Shown here piece by piece: positions 24,859 to 35,998 of a stretch of 64,000 bases of DNA (position 1 is its first letter; every line of letters begins with the position of its first letter). This stretch comes from Gyromitra esculenta (lineage: Eukaryota > Ascomycota > Pezizomycetes > Pezizales > Discinaceae), in NCBI GenBank assembly GCA_038503075.1, contig JBCAML010000002.1:3596001-3660000 (forward strand). The letters are read 5' to 3'. The notes under the pieces are model-generated. The model was given only the letters and a program-made list of their open reading frames with translations, was not told where the DNA came from and searched no databases. Made by a program: the position numbers and the translations under genes.

Positions 24859-25646
24859 TGACCCAATTTGCTCATGGTTCATTATTGCCAAGGCTCGGTG
24901 TGATCATACGTACACCGACGGTTCCGGAGAATACTGATCGGCTCTATAATACCTCTAATAATTAAACGAGAGGAGTTTTGTCACCTTCGCTAGATTTATG
25001 TTCTAAAGCTGTATTGGGAAATATCTTGTATCTTAGGTTTGTAGGTTAATAATGGATAAGGGAGGAGGGACAAACTCAAGAAATATTTTCAGCCTATAGA
25101 TTCATTAAAGGATAGGGTCTGCGCGATCATCACGCCTATCTAAGGTATTAGACTTTAGGGAATGGAGAATCGTATCACCGAGCTGTCGTGGCTGTGGGAC
25201 AGTGGAGAACGAGTTAGTGAGATGTTCAGGACTAGATATTGATGAGGCCTGGATCCCGCGCATGAGTTCATGGTGATGCATAATCTAGACTAATAGTTAC
25301 GACTGGCTGGCCTACGGTTATGCTCGGAGCTGGGGCTGGGGATATTTTGGTCCTTTTAAGTTGAGTTTAGGGATGTCGCTGGTCATGCGGTATCTGGAGT
25401 TACCACTCGTGATAGTAAAAATGAGTACTATAAAACCCGCAGCTGCGCAGACCATGCCCAACAATGAGAGCAATGAACCTCGCTTCATTATGAACTGACT
25501 TCCAGTTTCCTAGGGTCTATGAGCGGAATGATTTACATAGCGTTTGGGACTAATTCTAGGAAGGCCTCAAGAAGAGTCTCCCTAGCCAACTTTGCATAGT
25601 AAAATAACTAAATGTGGCGGAGCAAACCCAAGTCCTCATAAATCTC
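24859..25646. other. Intergenic, nothing recognised
   Basis: AT-rich DNA with no supportable gene, RNA or repeat. Confidence 0.4.
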
Positions 25647-26092
25647 CTAAACAGTCATGGGTTTTGATACTGGCTCACACGATGACATCTCAACAGGTTC
25701 AACCTCCAACAATTCATGATTTGACTGCGGCTTCCCGTCCAGGAACATCACCATCATTCGCTGCCGAACAGGTCCTAGCTCGGACAATAGTTCCTGCCAC
25801 TTCTCAGCAGGAAGCGGCACCAGAATGCCGATAGCTGTGTTGTATCGGAGCACGTAGCTAGGCTCCTCTGAGCAGCCAAAACCACTCTTGATGGACTCAC
25901 AAAATGTCTACGAGATGAAGTCTTAGAAGAAGCGCCAAGAGCGGGTGATCGTGATAGGGAAGGACGCACTTGATATGTTAAGCGGGAGTGTAGAGTGAAT
26001 AGATGTCTGTATCTACTCGCTTTGAAGACGATGTCAACGATGACTTCGCCTTCTGTAAGGGTTGGAGTAGTTTTGGGTTTAAGACGGGGCAT
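25647..26092 (-). CDS. Hypothetical two-exon protein (about 120 aa)
   Basis: Two exons (26092-25970 and 25886-25647) join in phase across an intron with a GTGCGT donor and an AAG acceptor, giving 120 residues. Exon 1 begins MPRLKPKTTPTLTEGEVIVD; an in-frame upstream ATG (26158) would add 22 residues. Exon 2 starts SGFGCSEEPSYVLRYNTAIG and continues with an amphipathic segment (PAEKWQELLSELGPVRQRMM) and an acidic tail. No family is recognised. The coherent composition in both exons and good splice sites support a real gene; the plus-strand frame over exon 2 is a shadow. Confidence 0.5.
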
Positions 26093-26158
26093 AGCAAGAG
26101 GGCTTTTTGTTTTTGGCTTTATCGAGAAGAGTAGATGGTCTAAGAAGAATGAGTTCAA

Positions 26159-27579
26159 GCGTTACTCGTAGAATACAGGTTGTGGTGGACAGGACAACTT
26201 ATGACTCATAAATCGTGCGGGAATAGAGGATTTAGGTAGCTTCGTGGAGCTAGTATAGGAAATAAGAGCGGGTCACTTTTAAAACTACATGGAGCTCCAG
26301 CCTAGTATCGCTGACTTTGACGAGAAACACTCTATTGGAATGATAAGAAACATTCATGCATTCTGAGCGTAGAATATGTCGTTCTTCGATATTTTTTTAA
26401 TTACATGTAGGGTAATTAACTAGATGGACGGTACTTATAAGCCTGAGTATTGCAACAACCTACGGTGATGCCATTTAAACTACATATACCTACGTATATC
26501 GGGGCACTACATGCATTATCAACCTCCATCTCAGCTGGTAAGAGCCAAACTATAATCAATTCACAACTCCTCGCCAATTGAAGCTACATGCAGTTGTCGC
26601 CACATGTCAGCTAGATATCGTCCGCCATAATCCAATCATAATGAGTGGAAAATATTGATACGAATGAACTTTTCACTGGGTTGGAGCTGCTGGCGGGATC
26701 TGTAGGTGCATCAAAGTCTCGCTCCTGAGTCTGTTCCATTTAATCTGGCTTACTTCTGAGTTTCCTGTTTGGCTATTTGCTGTTGAGGAATGACTAATCC
26801 CTAATGTAGAGTGTAGAAGGTATTTGAGGTTCGAAGACTCACTCGGTGTGCGATGGGTGGTGGTTTGTATTGAGAGAAGTGTCTGTTCTGAATAGAGAAG
26901 ATAGCTGCCCGAAAGGGTTTACCTCTGTTTAACACATCCTCGGAACATACGATGTCTCCTAGCCACGCGCCTAGACTACGATGTGTAGCCAGCATTTGGT
27001 GGTGTGGGTTGGGCACAGGACTAACTGTTCTCCTCCCATACTTCCAGATGCATAAACTGAATGACTATCTCGCACCCGATACTATCTGACACCCGGAAAA
27101 ATGATCGATCTGGTCAGAGGTTTCCTTTCCACAACACCTTTTGAAGAAATGACGTTGAAGACGGGAGACATCTGTATCCACAAGAAATCACTCGTTTCCA
27201 TAGCCACTCACTAGATACTACCAGTATAAGTAATCGACAATGGCGAAGCCCCGTAACTATAAGGCAAATCCGCTATGTGGAAGAATTATGCTCTAAAGAG
27301 AACTATACTAGAATAAGAATAATAGGATGCAATGTAGATTACAATTACATCAACCAAGGTGCCCTAGACATATGCAAGAAAGGAATGCGCTAGAAAATTT
27401 AAATCGCACAAATAAAAAGCAATAGTCTGCTGCTAAACTCATGGCCATGGATGGACATGGTACCGACCGAATATTCACTAAGTAGAGGCAAGCTCAGATC
27501 CGCTAGCCAGATAGAGAACAGGGAGTTCAAATCTGACATTGGCCTTTACCTGACCCTCTTTGCTGATCTTGAGTTTGGT
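26159..27579. other. Intergenic
   Basis: Nothing convincing. A 71-codon minus-strand frame at 26801-27016 has no recognisable features. The last part is the 3' flank of the DUF2293 gene. Confidence 0.4.
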
Positions 27580-30461
27580 TTACATCTCTGGTCCGCCAGC
27601 CTGCTCGGAACGCGTTTTCTTGACTGACCTCTCCCCCACTTTCGCCTTAACGCGTTTCACCCTAACAAACTCCTCGACAATATACCCTCTAACCTGGTAC
27701 TCCTTTTTGACAAACTCTTCATCAGACTCGTCTTCAGTCTTGGCTTGCGAAATCATTTCTTCAGGCTCCGGCTCCGGCTTCGATACCGGCTCCTGGTTGT
27801 CCTCGAGCCTTTTTTCTGGCTCGTCTTCTGATTTGGCTTCAGGTTTCTCTTCCTGTATTACTTCCGCCTTTTGCTCCAGCTCCGCCTCAACCACCTTCTC
27901 CACCTCTTCCTCAATAACTAGTTTATCCTCAACCTCTATATCCATGTTGTCAGACTCATCATAATAAGGAATATTCTCATCACTAAACCCGAAGTCTCGA
28001 TAAAGCTCCTCCTCGGCTTCTTCGACTTCAGTCTTGATTCTTTTCTCTCGCTTCTGGTTGATGGCCTTTTCAACAATTTCGGCTTTTTCCACGAGCTTGG
28101 TTTGGTCTAGCGGCGCGGGATCATCGATTTTCGGGTTGGATTTTTGTATTTCCACCATGTCTTCGCTACTCGCGACTGTGGGGTGAACATCTGGTACTGC
28201 CACTGGTTTCTCTTCCTTCTCGCTCTCGATTTCTGCTCGCTGCTGGGTAGTGGTTTCCGTGTTTGTAGTCTGCGCATTAAGTCCACTATTGAACAGTAGT
28301 AGATCTTGATAGGTTGACTCGATATCGTCGAAGTTTAACTCCACTTCGTCTTCATTCCTAATTACCTGGGCTCGAGCAGCCTCCTCCTCCTCTCTACGCA
28401 TTTGCTCCTCTGCGTCGTCTAAATCCTTATCGCCCTCTGCATCCTCTCCGTTTTTCATATCCTCATCCCCACCCTCCTCACACTCGCCCTCCTCTCTATC
28501 CTCTCTGTTTTTCATATCTTCATCCCCACCTTCCTCACACTCGCCCTCCTCTCTATCTTCTTCTTTGTTTTTATCACCCTCGACTACGGTTGCTCTTCCA
28601 CTGGAACGGGTGCGACGGTCTCCCCCTGGGTACGTGATAATGTTTTCTAGGTCCACGTAATCCTCATCGTCTGTGTCCTCTGCGTAAAAGAAGTCGTCAT
28701 CGTCATCTTGTTCGCCAATATCCCAGTTTTCAGCATTGTCAGCTTCGTCCACGTCTTCACCATCGCTTCCCTGGAGGTCAATGATGCGAAGTTTTTTTCT
28801 ATTACGGTCGTCAGTGGCAGCGCCCTCGTAGATGTTGGAATTACTGCTGTTGATGGAGTCGTCCTCGCTATCGGTATCAATTACAATTACCTCGGTTTGT
28901 TCTGATTTGCCTTTGCCCTTTGCGTTTTCTCCTAGCAAATCTTGTTCTGCTGCCGCTAACGCTTGATTTTGTTGTTTAATCAACTTTCTTCCTGCTTTCC
29001 GGATCCTTTTGTTTTCTGCTCTTTCCAGCCGAGCCTTCTTTTCCTCCTCTGTTTCGTTCATCCTCTTCAGCGCTTTCCTTTCTCTCTTTGCTCGCCTCTG
29101 CTCCTCGGTTTTTTTGTTGGGCTTCCGGGGCTTCTTGATCGCTTTGTTCGTGTTTTGAGGCTTAGTGATCCGAGCGGCACCAGGCTGTTTCCAGCTATTG
29201 ACTACGGCATTAACCTCTTTCCACGTCTCATTCCGCACTTTCTGCAATATATTTTCCTTAACCCTCTGCCGGCCGTTCTTTATAAATTCAGCCCGTAGCC
29301 TTTGGTCGTAGGTAGAATGAGTATGTCTGACATGGGCGATCACAGCTTTGCGGACTTTTTGGTCGAGGGTTAATTTCGACGTCCTGCCAACACGGCCTGA
29401 ACTCTGTTTTTTCAGATTATGTTAGCTGCACCGAAGTTGGCCGGGAGGGAGAAATTGACGAAACATACCCTTTCCCAGGCCCTACCGAGAATCACGTCAT
29501 CCTCTCCAGGTGGTAGATTCGGAAAGAGGTTTAGCAGGCGTTCCCGAGCCTCATCCTTTTCCTTCCTATCGACCTTGTCGATTGCTACTTTTCTTGTTTC
29601 TCTTGTTGCTTTCTCGCTATCTCGGACGATTTTGTATACATCCAAAGGTACTTGAATTCCCTTCATCCTCGGAATCTGTTTATTCCGTTAGTAAGATGGA
29701 GGGAAAGAGGGGAGATTTGTTTATTTGTTTAATTCTTTATTCAATAGGCGGGGAAGAGGAAAGAGCTAATATACATCAATTTTCCATAGGTCTCTTCCGG
29801 ACTCTAAGGTGAGGCGTTTGCAGTGCCGGGTGATATAGACGTTTCCGCTTGGTACAAATGTATAGCCCGGAGCTTGAAATCTTCTGCTTGTTGTTTCCTG
29901 GATGGTATATTAGCGTTAGTGTGTTTAGGTTCTCCTTGAATGGGGATTTACCAATTCTCTTCCGACACCTCTGCCAATTTGACTCTCAGGATTTGGCAAC
30001 GGGTTGTTTTTATTAGGTTTGAATGCTTTACAGGTGAGGTATGGTGTCTGGTTTTTCTTCTTAGTACCCCTCGCTTTCACCTGAGCCTTTGGCTTGCCCC
30101 GACTCTTTTGATTTTGCTGTCCTCGGTTTTTGTGCGCAGGGGGAGGTGGCGGCGCGCGATAACCTCCGTTTTCGGCTTTGACTCTCTTGTTCTCGTAGCC
30201 ACCCTCTCCTTTAAAGTTAGGTACACCCGCTAGGACCCGTGCTGGCTCGGGAGAGCGAGATCGTTTCTTGAAGGAACGGAATTGTACCATCGACGTAATG
30301 GGCTCTCCTTTGATACTGGTTGTATCGGAGGAGGAGTTCTTTCGAAGGTATGTTGTCCAAGCCGAGCTTGGGGGTCCAGCTGTGGGGACGGTGGCCACAG
30401 GTTCTCGCTTGCCCACATGCTCTGGCTTAACAGCGGGACTCGGGAATCTCTCTGTTTCCAT
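27580..30461 (-). CDS. DUF2293-domain protein with long acidic tail (887 aa)
   Basis: Four exons (30461-29952, 29897-29775, 29675-29469, 29403-27580) join in phase to 887 residues. The N-terminal exon is basic and proline-rich with nuclear-signal-like clusters (FKKRSRSPEP). Exon 2 encodes FVPSGNVYITRHCKRLTLES, the motif that usually precedes DUF2293 in fungi. Exons 3 and 4 encode DUF2293 itself, with SGRVGRTSKLTLDQKVRKAV followed by IAHVRHTHSTYDQRL. After it come a lysine-rich coiled region (KKTEEQRRAKRERKALKR) and about 400 residues of Glu/Asp-rich low complexity. Within this lies a tandem duplication of a 19-residue unit (EDREEGECEEGGDEDMKN plus one), encoded by a 57-bp repeat near 28446-28560. 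The domain's function is unknown; a nuclear, chromatin- or RNA-associated role is inferred from charge pattern only. The start was set at 30461, since upstream codons have no ATG with better context, though an in-frame ATG at 30632 exists. Confidence 0.75.
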
Positions 30462-31224
30462 CGATGCGGGGTTTTTTTCCTTCTTGCAGGTGGCTCTAAA
30501 AGGGTATATGTGCTTGCAGAGCAGGTACATGTAACTATGCACTCCTACCAATTGGATGGCGAGTGTTTGGTCGAAACAGGGATATCGATATCGTGACAGG
30601 GGGATCCAACAGTCAAGTCGCGTCAAGATCATGTGATTGCATTAAGGGTTAGGTCTAGACACCTCTTGGCAAACTACCGACTAAGCGATGGTCTTCTGAG
30701 GAGCTTTCTACTCTACCTTCCAAGTATGAGAGTGTAGATAAACTATTCAAATTAGGAGGGTTGCGTATATTATATATGTACTTGAATATCCTCAACCGGG
30801 TCTTTTTAATTATAGGAAATACGCGAGATCTACATCTCGAGTGGCATTTTATGAATATCGTGGTAACAAGAAGGATTTTACCTTGAGTCCCATTGCCACA
30901 CCTAGATTGTTAAGCTTATATTCACCTGAAAATTTCGATAGATGGTTTAAGGGGCCCGTAAATATGGCTATGAAATTTCGGCTGCAGTGTTTGTTCCTTT
31001 ACTATGATGAATCATAGTAAGGGATCAGCAAAAATTTAAATTTTGACTCTACATTTCTAAAAAAAACTACCTGGATACAAAAGCTAAATAGTTCCGTGAA
31101 AAAAACGAAACAAGAGCAAAGATGGGTATAATGCGTGACAAAGTTTTATATTCCGTACTCAGTGACAAATCTTACTCTTGGCGGATATCTTACTCAAGGG
31201 GGAAGCATTGATTGGGGAAACGAC
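30462..31224. other. Intergenic between DUF2293 and isocyanide synthase genes
   Basis: AT-rich DNA with no gene. It carries the DUF2293 promoter and the 3' flank of the isocyanide synthase gene, which are both transcribed leftward. Confidence 0.45.
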
Positions 31225-32898
31225 TTAAAGGGTATGGCTCAAGGAATCCAGATCAAACGGGCTGCGATTCTTCATGGTGACTAAAGTGTAAGCGCCGCGG
31301 CCGTCGGTGCCCTCGATAAGATTAGCGGTACAGATATCTGCCTTAACTCCCTCCCTAATGATCTTCGCCTTGACGACAAACCATCCATCTTTCCCGACGA
31401 TCTTCATAACGGAGTTATGCCACGGGGTGGGGATATGCAGCAAGTCATCGGAAGCCTCCGGAATTTCCTCTAGTAGAGAGACGGTGGTGCGGCAGCCAGA
31501 CTGGCCCAGGAGGTTGACGCCGAACTTCGGACCGTTGTTGGGATGTGCATGGATAGAGAGGCGGATATGGACTGGAAAAAGCACTTCGACGAGATTAGAA
31601 TATGCTTGGTTTCTCTTCAGCATCTCGAAGGCGGCTTTAGCAGCGATTTTCTTCTGCTTGGATTTGCTGGTGGCTTTCATTGTCGGGTGGAAGGCGAGAT
31701 CCTCGCACATGAACTTCGAGAATCCACGGTAAAGGGCAAGTGCAGACTTATCGGAGCTTTCGATCTTCTGTCTAAGGGCGGTGCCGTCAATACCGCTTCC
31801 AGCGATGAGAAGCTGTCGGCACTTGTCGGCTTCAGCGGTGTGGACAGTGTTAACGTAAATAGGCACCTCGATTTTGGAGATGACATCTGGCGTAAGGCTC
31901 ATGTGTTTGTCGTCGAGGCGAAACATCTCATGGAGACTCATGAAGGGAATGCTCTTGCCGGCCTCGATACCAAAGAGCTCATCACGCATTTTGACCAGGT
32001 CGACCCCATAGTTATCCACTACGATGTCATCGACGCCGACTAGTTTCAATAATGTCAGTGCTTTATTGATTTCAAAAGAAGGAGAGTAAGAGGACGAGCA
32101 GGTGGGGCGCTTACTGCAATCACTGAATACGTGGCCATCACTGACGATGGAAAATCTGACACCCGGAGGATAAATCTTCTCAACTTCTTGGACAAAGTTA
32201 TAAATACTCCTCAAGGTCAGCTCCTCGCCCTTATCAGGAGCGGTTCCAGAAACTTTATCGAGGCAGGTAGATTTACACGGGAAAGCTGGAAGAATCATCT
32301 CGATGGCAACGCTGCGAGACGTGTAGAAGAGTATACCCTTTTGGAAGAAACCCTTGCCATCGCCGGTATCCCAGAGATCACCATGGGCAATATTGCGAAG
32401 ATGCTTGGAGAAAGCGTCAGTGAGCCGATGAGAAAGCTCTAAAGATTTTTCGTCGATGATTTCCTGGGCGCCACAGAGATCAAGCCGGGAAGTGGTAAGG
32501 ACGAGTTTGATGAACCACGGGAGGAAAGTTTTGTCGGTATTCGCTCCGGGCTGGAGAGTGATCAATCCCCGGATTTGATCTTCATCAGGCGATTTGTATT
32601 CATACACGTTCGTGGACACAGCGAAATCACCGGCTGCTGGGTCCTTAAAAAGTCCCGGAATTACCGCTCCTTTGTGCTCGATGTGCTTAAAAGTAGGAGC
32701 GGGGAAAAATTCGGCAGTACAAGCAGTTGCTAAAGCATCAAGGATAAGCGGTTTCAGAGGTTGACCAGGAGATTCCCAGCTTACCCGAAACGTCTGCGAA
32801 CAGCGGCCAAAAACTTTGAGTAGTTTGCCTTCGACATCACGACAGTAGATGACGGCAATTTGATGGTAAGGTGAAACGCCGACTTTGGATTCAACCAT
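31225..32898 (-). CDS. Isocyanide synthase-like protein (Dit1/PvcA family)
   Basis: Two exons (32898-32115 and 32039-31225) give 532 residues. The 75-nt intron (GTAAGC to TAG) is a multiple of three and has no stop, so the locus also reads as one unspliced frame of 557 codons. The splice is supported because it restores the family motif VSDGHVFSDC-IGVDD across the junction (C261-I262). Other family marks are LPAFPCKS, APDKGEELTLRSI and, near the C terminus, RLSIHAHPNNGPKFGVNLL. The family converts an amino acid, commonly tyrosine or tryptophan (valine or leucine in some fungi), to an isocyanide with ribulose-5-phosphate as carbon donor in PvcA and XanB-type enzymes. Yeast Dit1 makes formyl-tyrosine for the spore wall. 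The first 130 residues are less typical. It stands alone, not fused to an NRPS as in CrmA. Substrate cannot be told from sequence. Confidence 0.85.
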   Translation of the reverse strand: MVESKVGVSPYHQIAVIYCRDVEGKLLKVFGRCSQTFRVSWESPGQPLKPLILDALATACTAEFFPAPTFKHIEHKGAVIPGLFKDPAAGDFAVSTNVYEYKSPDEDQIRGLITLQPGANTDKTFLPWFIKLVLTTSRLDLCGAQEIIDEKSLELSHRLTDAFSKHLRNIAHGDLWDTGDGKGFFQKGILFYTSRSVAIEMILPAFPCKSTCLDKVSGTAPDKGEELTLRSIYNFVQEVEKIYPPGVRFSIVSDGHVFSDCSKRPTCSSSYSPSFEINKALTLLKLVGVDDIVVDNYGVDLVKMRDELFGIEAGKSIPFMSLHEMFRLDDKHMSLTPDVISKIEVPIYVNTVHTAEADKCRQLLIAGSGIDGTALRQKIESSDKSALALYRGFSKFMCEDLAFHPTMKATSKSKQKKIAAKAAFEMLKRNQAYSNLVEVLFPVHIRLSIHAHPNNGPKFGVNLLGQSGCRTTVSLLEEIPEASDDLLHIPTPWHNSVMKIVGKDGWFVVKAKIIREGVKADICTANLIEGTDGRGAYTLVTMKNRSPFDLDSLSHTL

Positions 32899-34090
32899 AT
32901 TTTCGAGGGGAGTTATTAGTTATTTACGACAATGAGTCTGTTGGAGATCAACAGTAGATATTCTGAAGATATTTCGAGAGAAGAGATATTTTAAAATACT
33001 TAGCGGATGAAATAGTAAGAGAAAATAGAACGAGATGGCAAGAAGACGGGGAGAAGATGTGGATGACGAGATGAAAAGAAACAGAAGGTGAGGAGATGGG
33101 CCCCTCTGTAGTCCCATGGCGGCCAAATTGCGTGTACATGCTGCTATAATAGAATAGCTGGTCTTCCTCATCTACATGTATATAACTGGGTAACTGCAAA
33201 CCCATGAATTGAAGTGATAGAGGAGATTTATAGTTAATGGATAAGAATATTCTCATAATAGAAGACAATTTAGATAAATGAGGTATCTGCCCCACTTATC
33301 TTCAAGCTGTCTATATCATAGGCTTGTATCTTGTGCTATTCTCATAGCTACATGTATATGTGCATGTAGCTTTACGCTAGAAGATTTAGCGTAGAATTGT
33401 GTCTAAGAATATACCAAAAGCCCCATTAAAGGAACCGCTTAGGGTTTTCTACTCCTAGAAGAATTCCTCCCCCAAAGGTACTACTAGTGTTATGCAATTC
33501 ATTTGAAAAAAAGTAAATAGCAAACATCCACAGCTAAAGGGAATTCATCTAGCCTCTTTAGTGAGTATATGTTTGCAACTGGCTATTGGATTGAGCTTAC
33601 CGTACTTTCTTTCTATAGCTACATGAGGGTTGGTTGTGTCACTGCTCAACGTTAATGTAAAGCAACCCTTCTATTTCTTCGGTGATGCGGCGCTGGCTTA
33701 ACCGTATGGAGACGGAACAATTATTGACAACCTGTAAGAGTTTGGGGTAATTTGATACTAGATAGGTGGGCAGTTATCAGACGGAAGTTTTCGAGTGGCC
33801 AGGGTAGGGTGGTGATTGTACGCTAGGCGCCAAGAATCATAGCTAAGCACTCGTGCATGAGATAGGTTTGCTTGCACGTATCATAAAAGTTGCTGAAGCT
33901 CTATAGCAGACTAACTTGGTTCTATTGCTAGATTAGAGCGGTTAGGAGACTGAAAGGACCCGTAGAATCCCCGCTCGTGACCACAAAGGCAGCACCCACC
34001 AACACAAACTGCTCCTCCTTCTCACTCACCTTTCCACCAAGCATATCATCTACCTTGACATCAAGCCTTTTAATCTATATCCTACCTGAC
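32899..34090. other. Intergenic, shared 5' region
   Basis: Divergent upstream space between the isocyanide synthase (leftward) and the next plus-strand gene. No gene seen. It has a near-palindrome AGCTACATG...CATGTAGCT (33345-33370) and repeated CTACATGTA words. Confidence 0.4.
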
Positions 34091-34663
34091 ATGTGTATCT
34101 ACCGCACTCTCAAGTTCAATTGTCCCTGCTTTAGACTTGCCCGCCCAATACCTCGAGCCGAAATCTGGGTCAGTGCATGTGAGCAGCCACAGCTGGTGAT
34201 CAAATGGGCCGAAAGCAAACCAAGGATCTGTCTTGCAAAAGACATCGTGATTCCATTCATTAAAGTCAACGATTTCGAATGCATAAACTGTACCGTGAGG
34301 CGGAACGACGGGGTCAGGCCTCGCGATTTCATCGTACGCGTTCGGACATGGCTTGATATGATAGATGATCATAAGGGTGGTTATCCCTGGATGCGGGTGG
34401 CAGAGGTGCATGCTATTGAATGGGCAAGTTTTGTGGTGCACACTACTTTACCACCGGGACCACCTATGCAGGCTATAGGAGGAGGAGAGATTTGTGCTAG
34501 TAGTAGTTTCTCTCCGCCTATGCCGCCTCAAAATGATATGTTGGTTGATGGGGAGGAAGTGGACAATGAAATGTATGTGGATGACCTGGATGCAGATGAT
34601 CTGTCTGAGTGGGACGACGACGACGACGACGGCAATGATGCGATGGATCAAGATCAAGATTAG
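34091..34663 (+). CDS. Hypothetical cysteine-containing protein with acidic tail (190 aa)
   Basis: A single exon from an ATG (34091); the open frame extends upstream only with non-ATG codons. The N-terminal half holds scattered cysteines (MCIYRTLKFNCPC, ACEQ, RICLAK, FECINC), as in small fungal proteins of unknown function whose cysteines may bind metal or form disulfides. The second half is low complexity, proline-rich and then very acidic (WDDDDDDGNDAMDQDQD), encoded by GAC repeats near 34615-34630. No signal peptide is evident. The family is not identified. Confidence 0.55.
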   Translation: MCIYRTLKFNCPCFRLARPIPRAEIWVSACEQPQLVIKWAESKPRICLAKDIVIPFIKVNDFECINCTVRRNDGVRPRDFIVRVRTWLDMIDDHKGGYPWMRVAEVHAIEWASFVVHTTLPPGPPMQAIGGGEICASSSFSPPMPPQNDMLVDGEEVDNEMYVDDLDADDLSEWDDDDDDGNDAMDQDQD

Positions 34664-34946
34664 TGGTTGAAATTAACCAATTAAGTAACTGAGAGCATTA
34701 GAGATGATTTTATTCCCGCTTTTATGTTGCTCGATTCGAATTACCCCTGCTTTGGGTTTCTTATGTGTTTGCTTTCTAATACAGGATTCACATGGTGTGA
34801 GAGAAAATAAAAGATGGTGTTTCTATGACGATATTAATGCCCACCTGATACCGAACCATAAACAATTACTTTTCGTGCCTAGTGAGAGTAAAAAAAAGGG
34901 GGAAGGGGGAAAAGGCAGTCGTAACAAATTGCCCAAACTTGAGAAT

Positions 34947-35375
34947 TTATGCGAGCTCCGAATAAGGACAATAAAAAACCCACTCGCTCTCTAGCACATG
35001 AATTTCATCTCCGTATTCTTCAACCAGCAAAGTAATTAACGCCCTTCGCAATCTGTTTTTCTTCCTCGCGAAAACAGCAAATCGTTCCATATAGCCATCG
35101 AGGAGGGAAAGGAACCTTTCATCGTCAGCGTCAAACATTTCGCATTCCAGAAAGCAGTACTGCTTGCTAATCCTAGACGAAAGATGCTGTGTCACTGCCA
35201 CACGGACGAACATTCTAAGTGAGATGCGTTTTAGACTAGCATTTGGGCGGGGTTGCTCAATAAGCCAGCTGATGTTTCTCGAGAGGATTGAAATAAGCTG
35301 GCGGTGTTCATTGCAGGCTTCGGAGAACTCTATAAGAGCTTGGGCCATTAGTCGTTGTTGCTCGGGGGGGAACAT
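34947..35375 (-). CDS. Hypothetical helical protein (142 aa)
   Basis: An uninterrupted ATG-started frame. Composition is that of a soluble, largely helical protein (EFSEACNEHRQLISILSRNI, FLSLLDGYMERFAVFARKKN). The overlapping plus-strand frame at 35164-35547 lacks such features and is judged a shadow. The gene is convergent with the 190-residue protein gene, 283 bp away. No family is recognised. Confidence 0.45.
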   Translation of the reverse strand: MFPPEQQRLMAQALIEFSEACNEHRQLISILSRNISWLIEQPRPNASLKRISLRMFVRVAVTQHLSSRISKQYCFLECEMFDADDERFLSLLDGYMERFAVFARKKNRLRRALITLLVEEYGDEIHVLESEWVFYCPYSELA

Positions 35376-35998
35376 TGTCTTCGATTCGTTTGGTTGGATA
35401 AGTCAGATATTTGTATTTATCAGTGGAGTGGGCCATAAAGGGCAGAGTGCATATGTAAGTTGTTATATACATAACTATAGGTGGTGGTCTTCACCAATTC
35501 AAAAGGCTATTGCATTTTTCCTCGACCCATTCTATGGTGCAGCTTAGTCCGACCAATTTTTAACATCTAATTTTTTTCTAGAGGAGGTAAGGCATAAAGC
35601 GAGACCCTTGGGAGGTTTTCATAGTTCCCCTTCGTTGATTTTGAGATGTGTCTAATGAATAACGGCGACATGTAGTTCTAGATCTAGCACCGCTGAAAGG
35701 CATGAAGCTGGGAAAAACGATGTGTGGCTCAATCGCTGCCAATTGTTGCGCCACACCCACAACGTCTTTCGATGACGTCAGTCAACCGGAATTCAAGGAG
35801 AAGATTCAAATGACAGCATCCATATTCTGCTCTCGTCTTCATAAAAGAAGTATCTGTTGCTTCCCTATTCATTTCCCAGAGCTAGAAATCCCATGTCGAC
35901 TACAACTGCAGTAAAGTAACTCTAGTCTGGCCCAACCTACAACGCATATTACGCTACTAAACCAAACAACCTCAACACCCCTTGGGTAGATCGCTGCA
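35376..35998. other. Intergenic, divergent promoter region
   Basis: Separates the minus-strand 142-residue gene from the plus-strand fatty-acid-hydroxylase-like gene. No other gene is seen. Confidence 0.4.

Noticed and set aside
33977..34090. N-terminal extension of the cysteine-containing protein
   Set aside because: The upstream part of the frame opens on GTG, not ATG, and is Ser/Thr-rich; the first ATG is at 34091.
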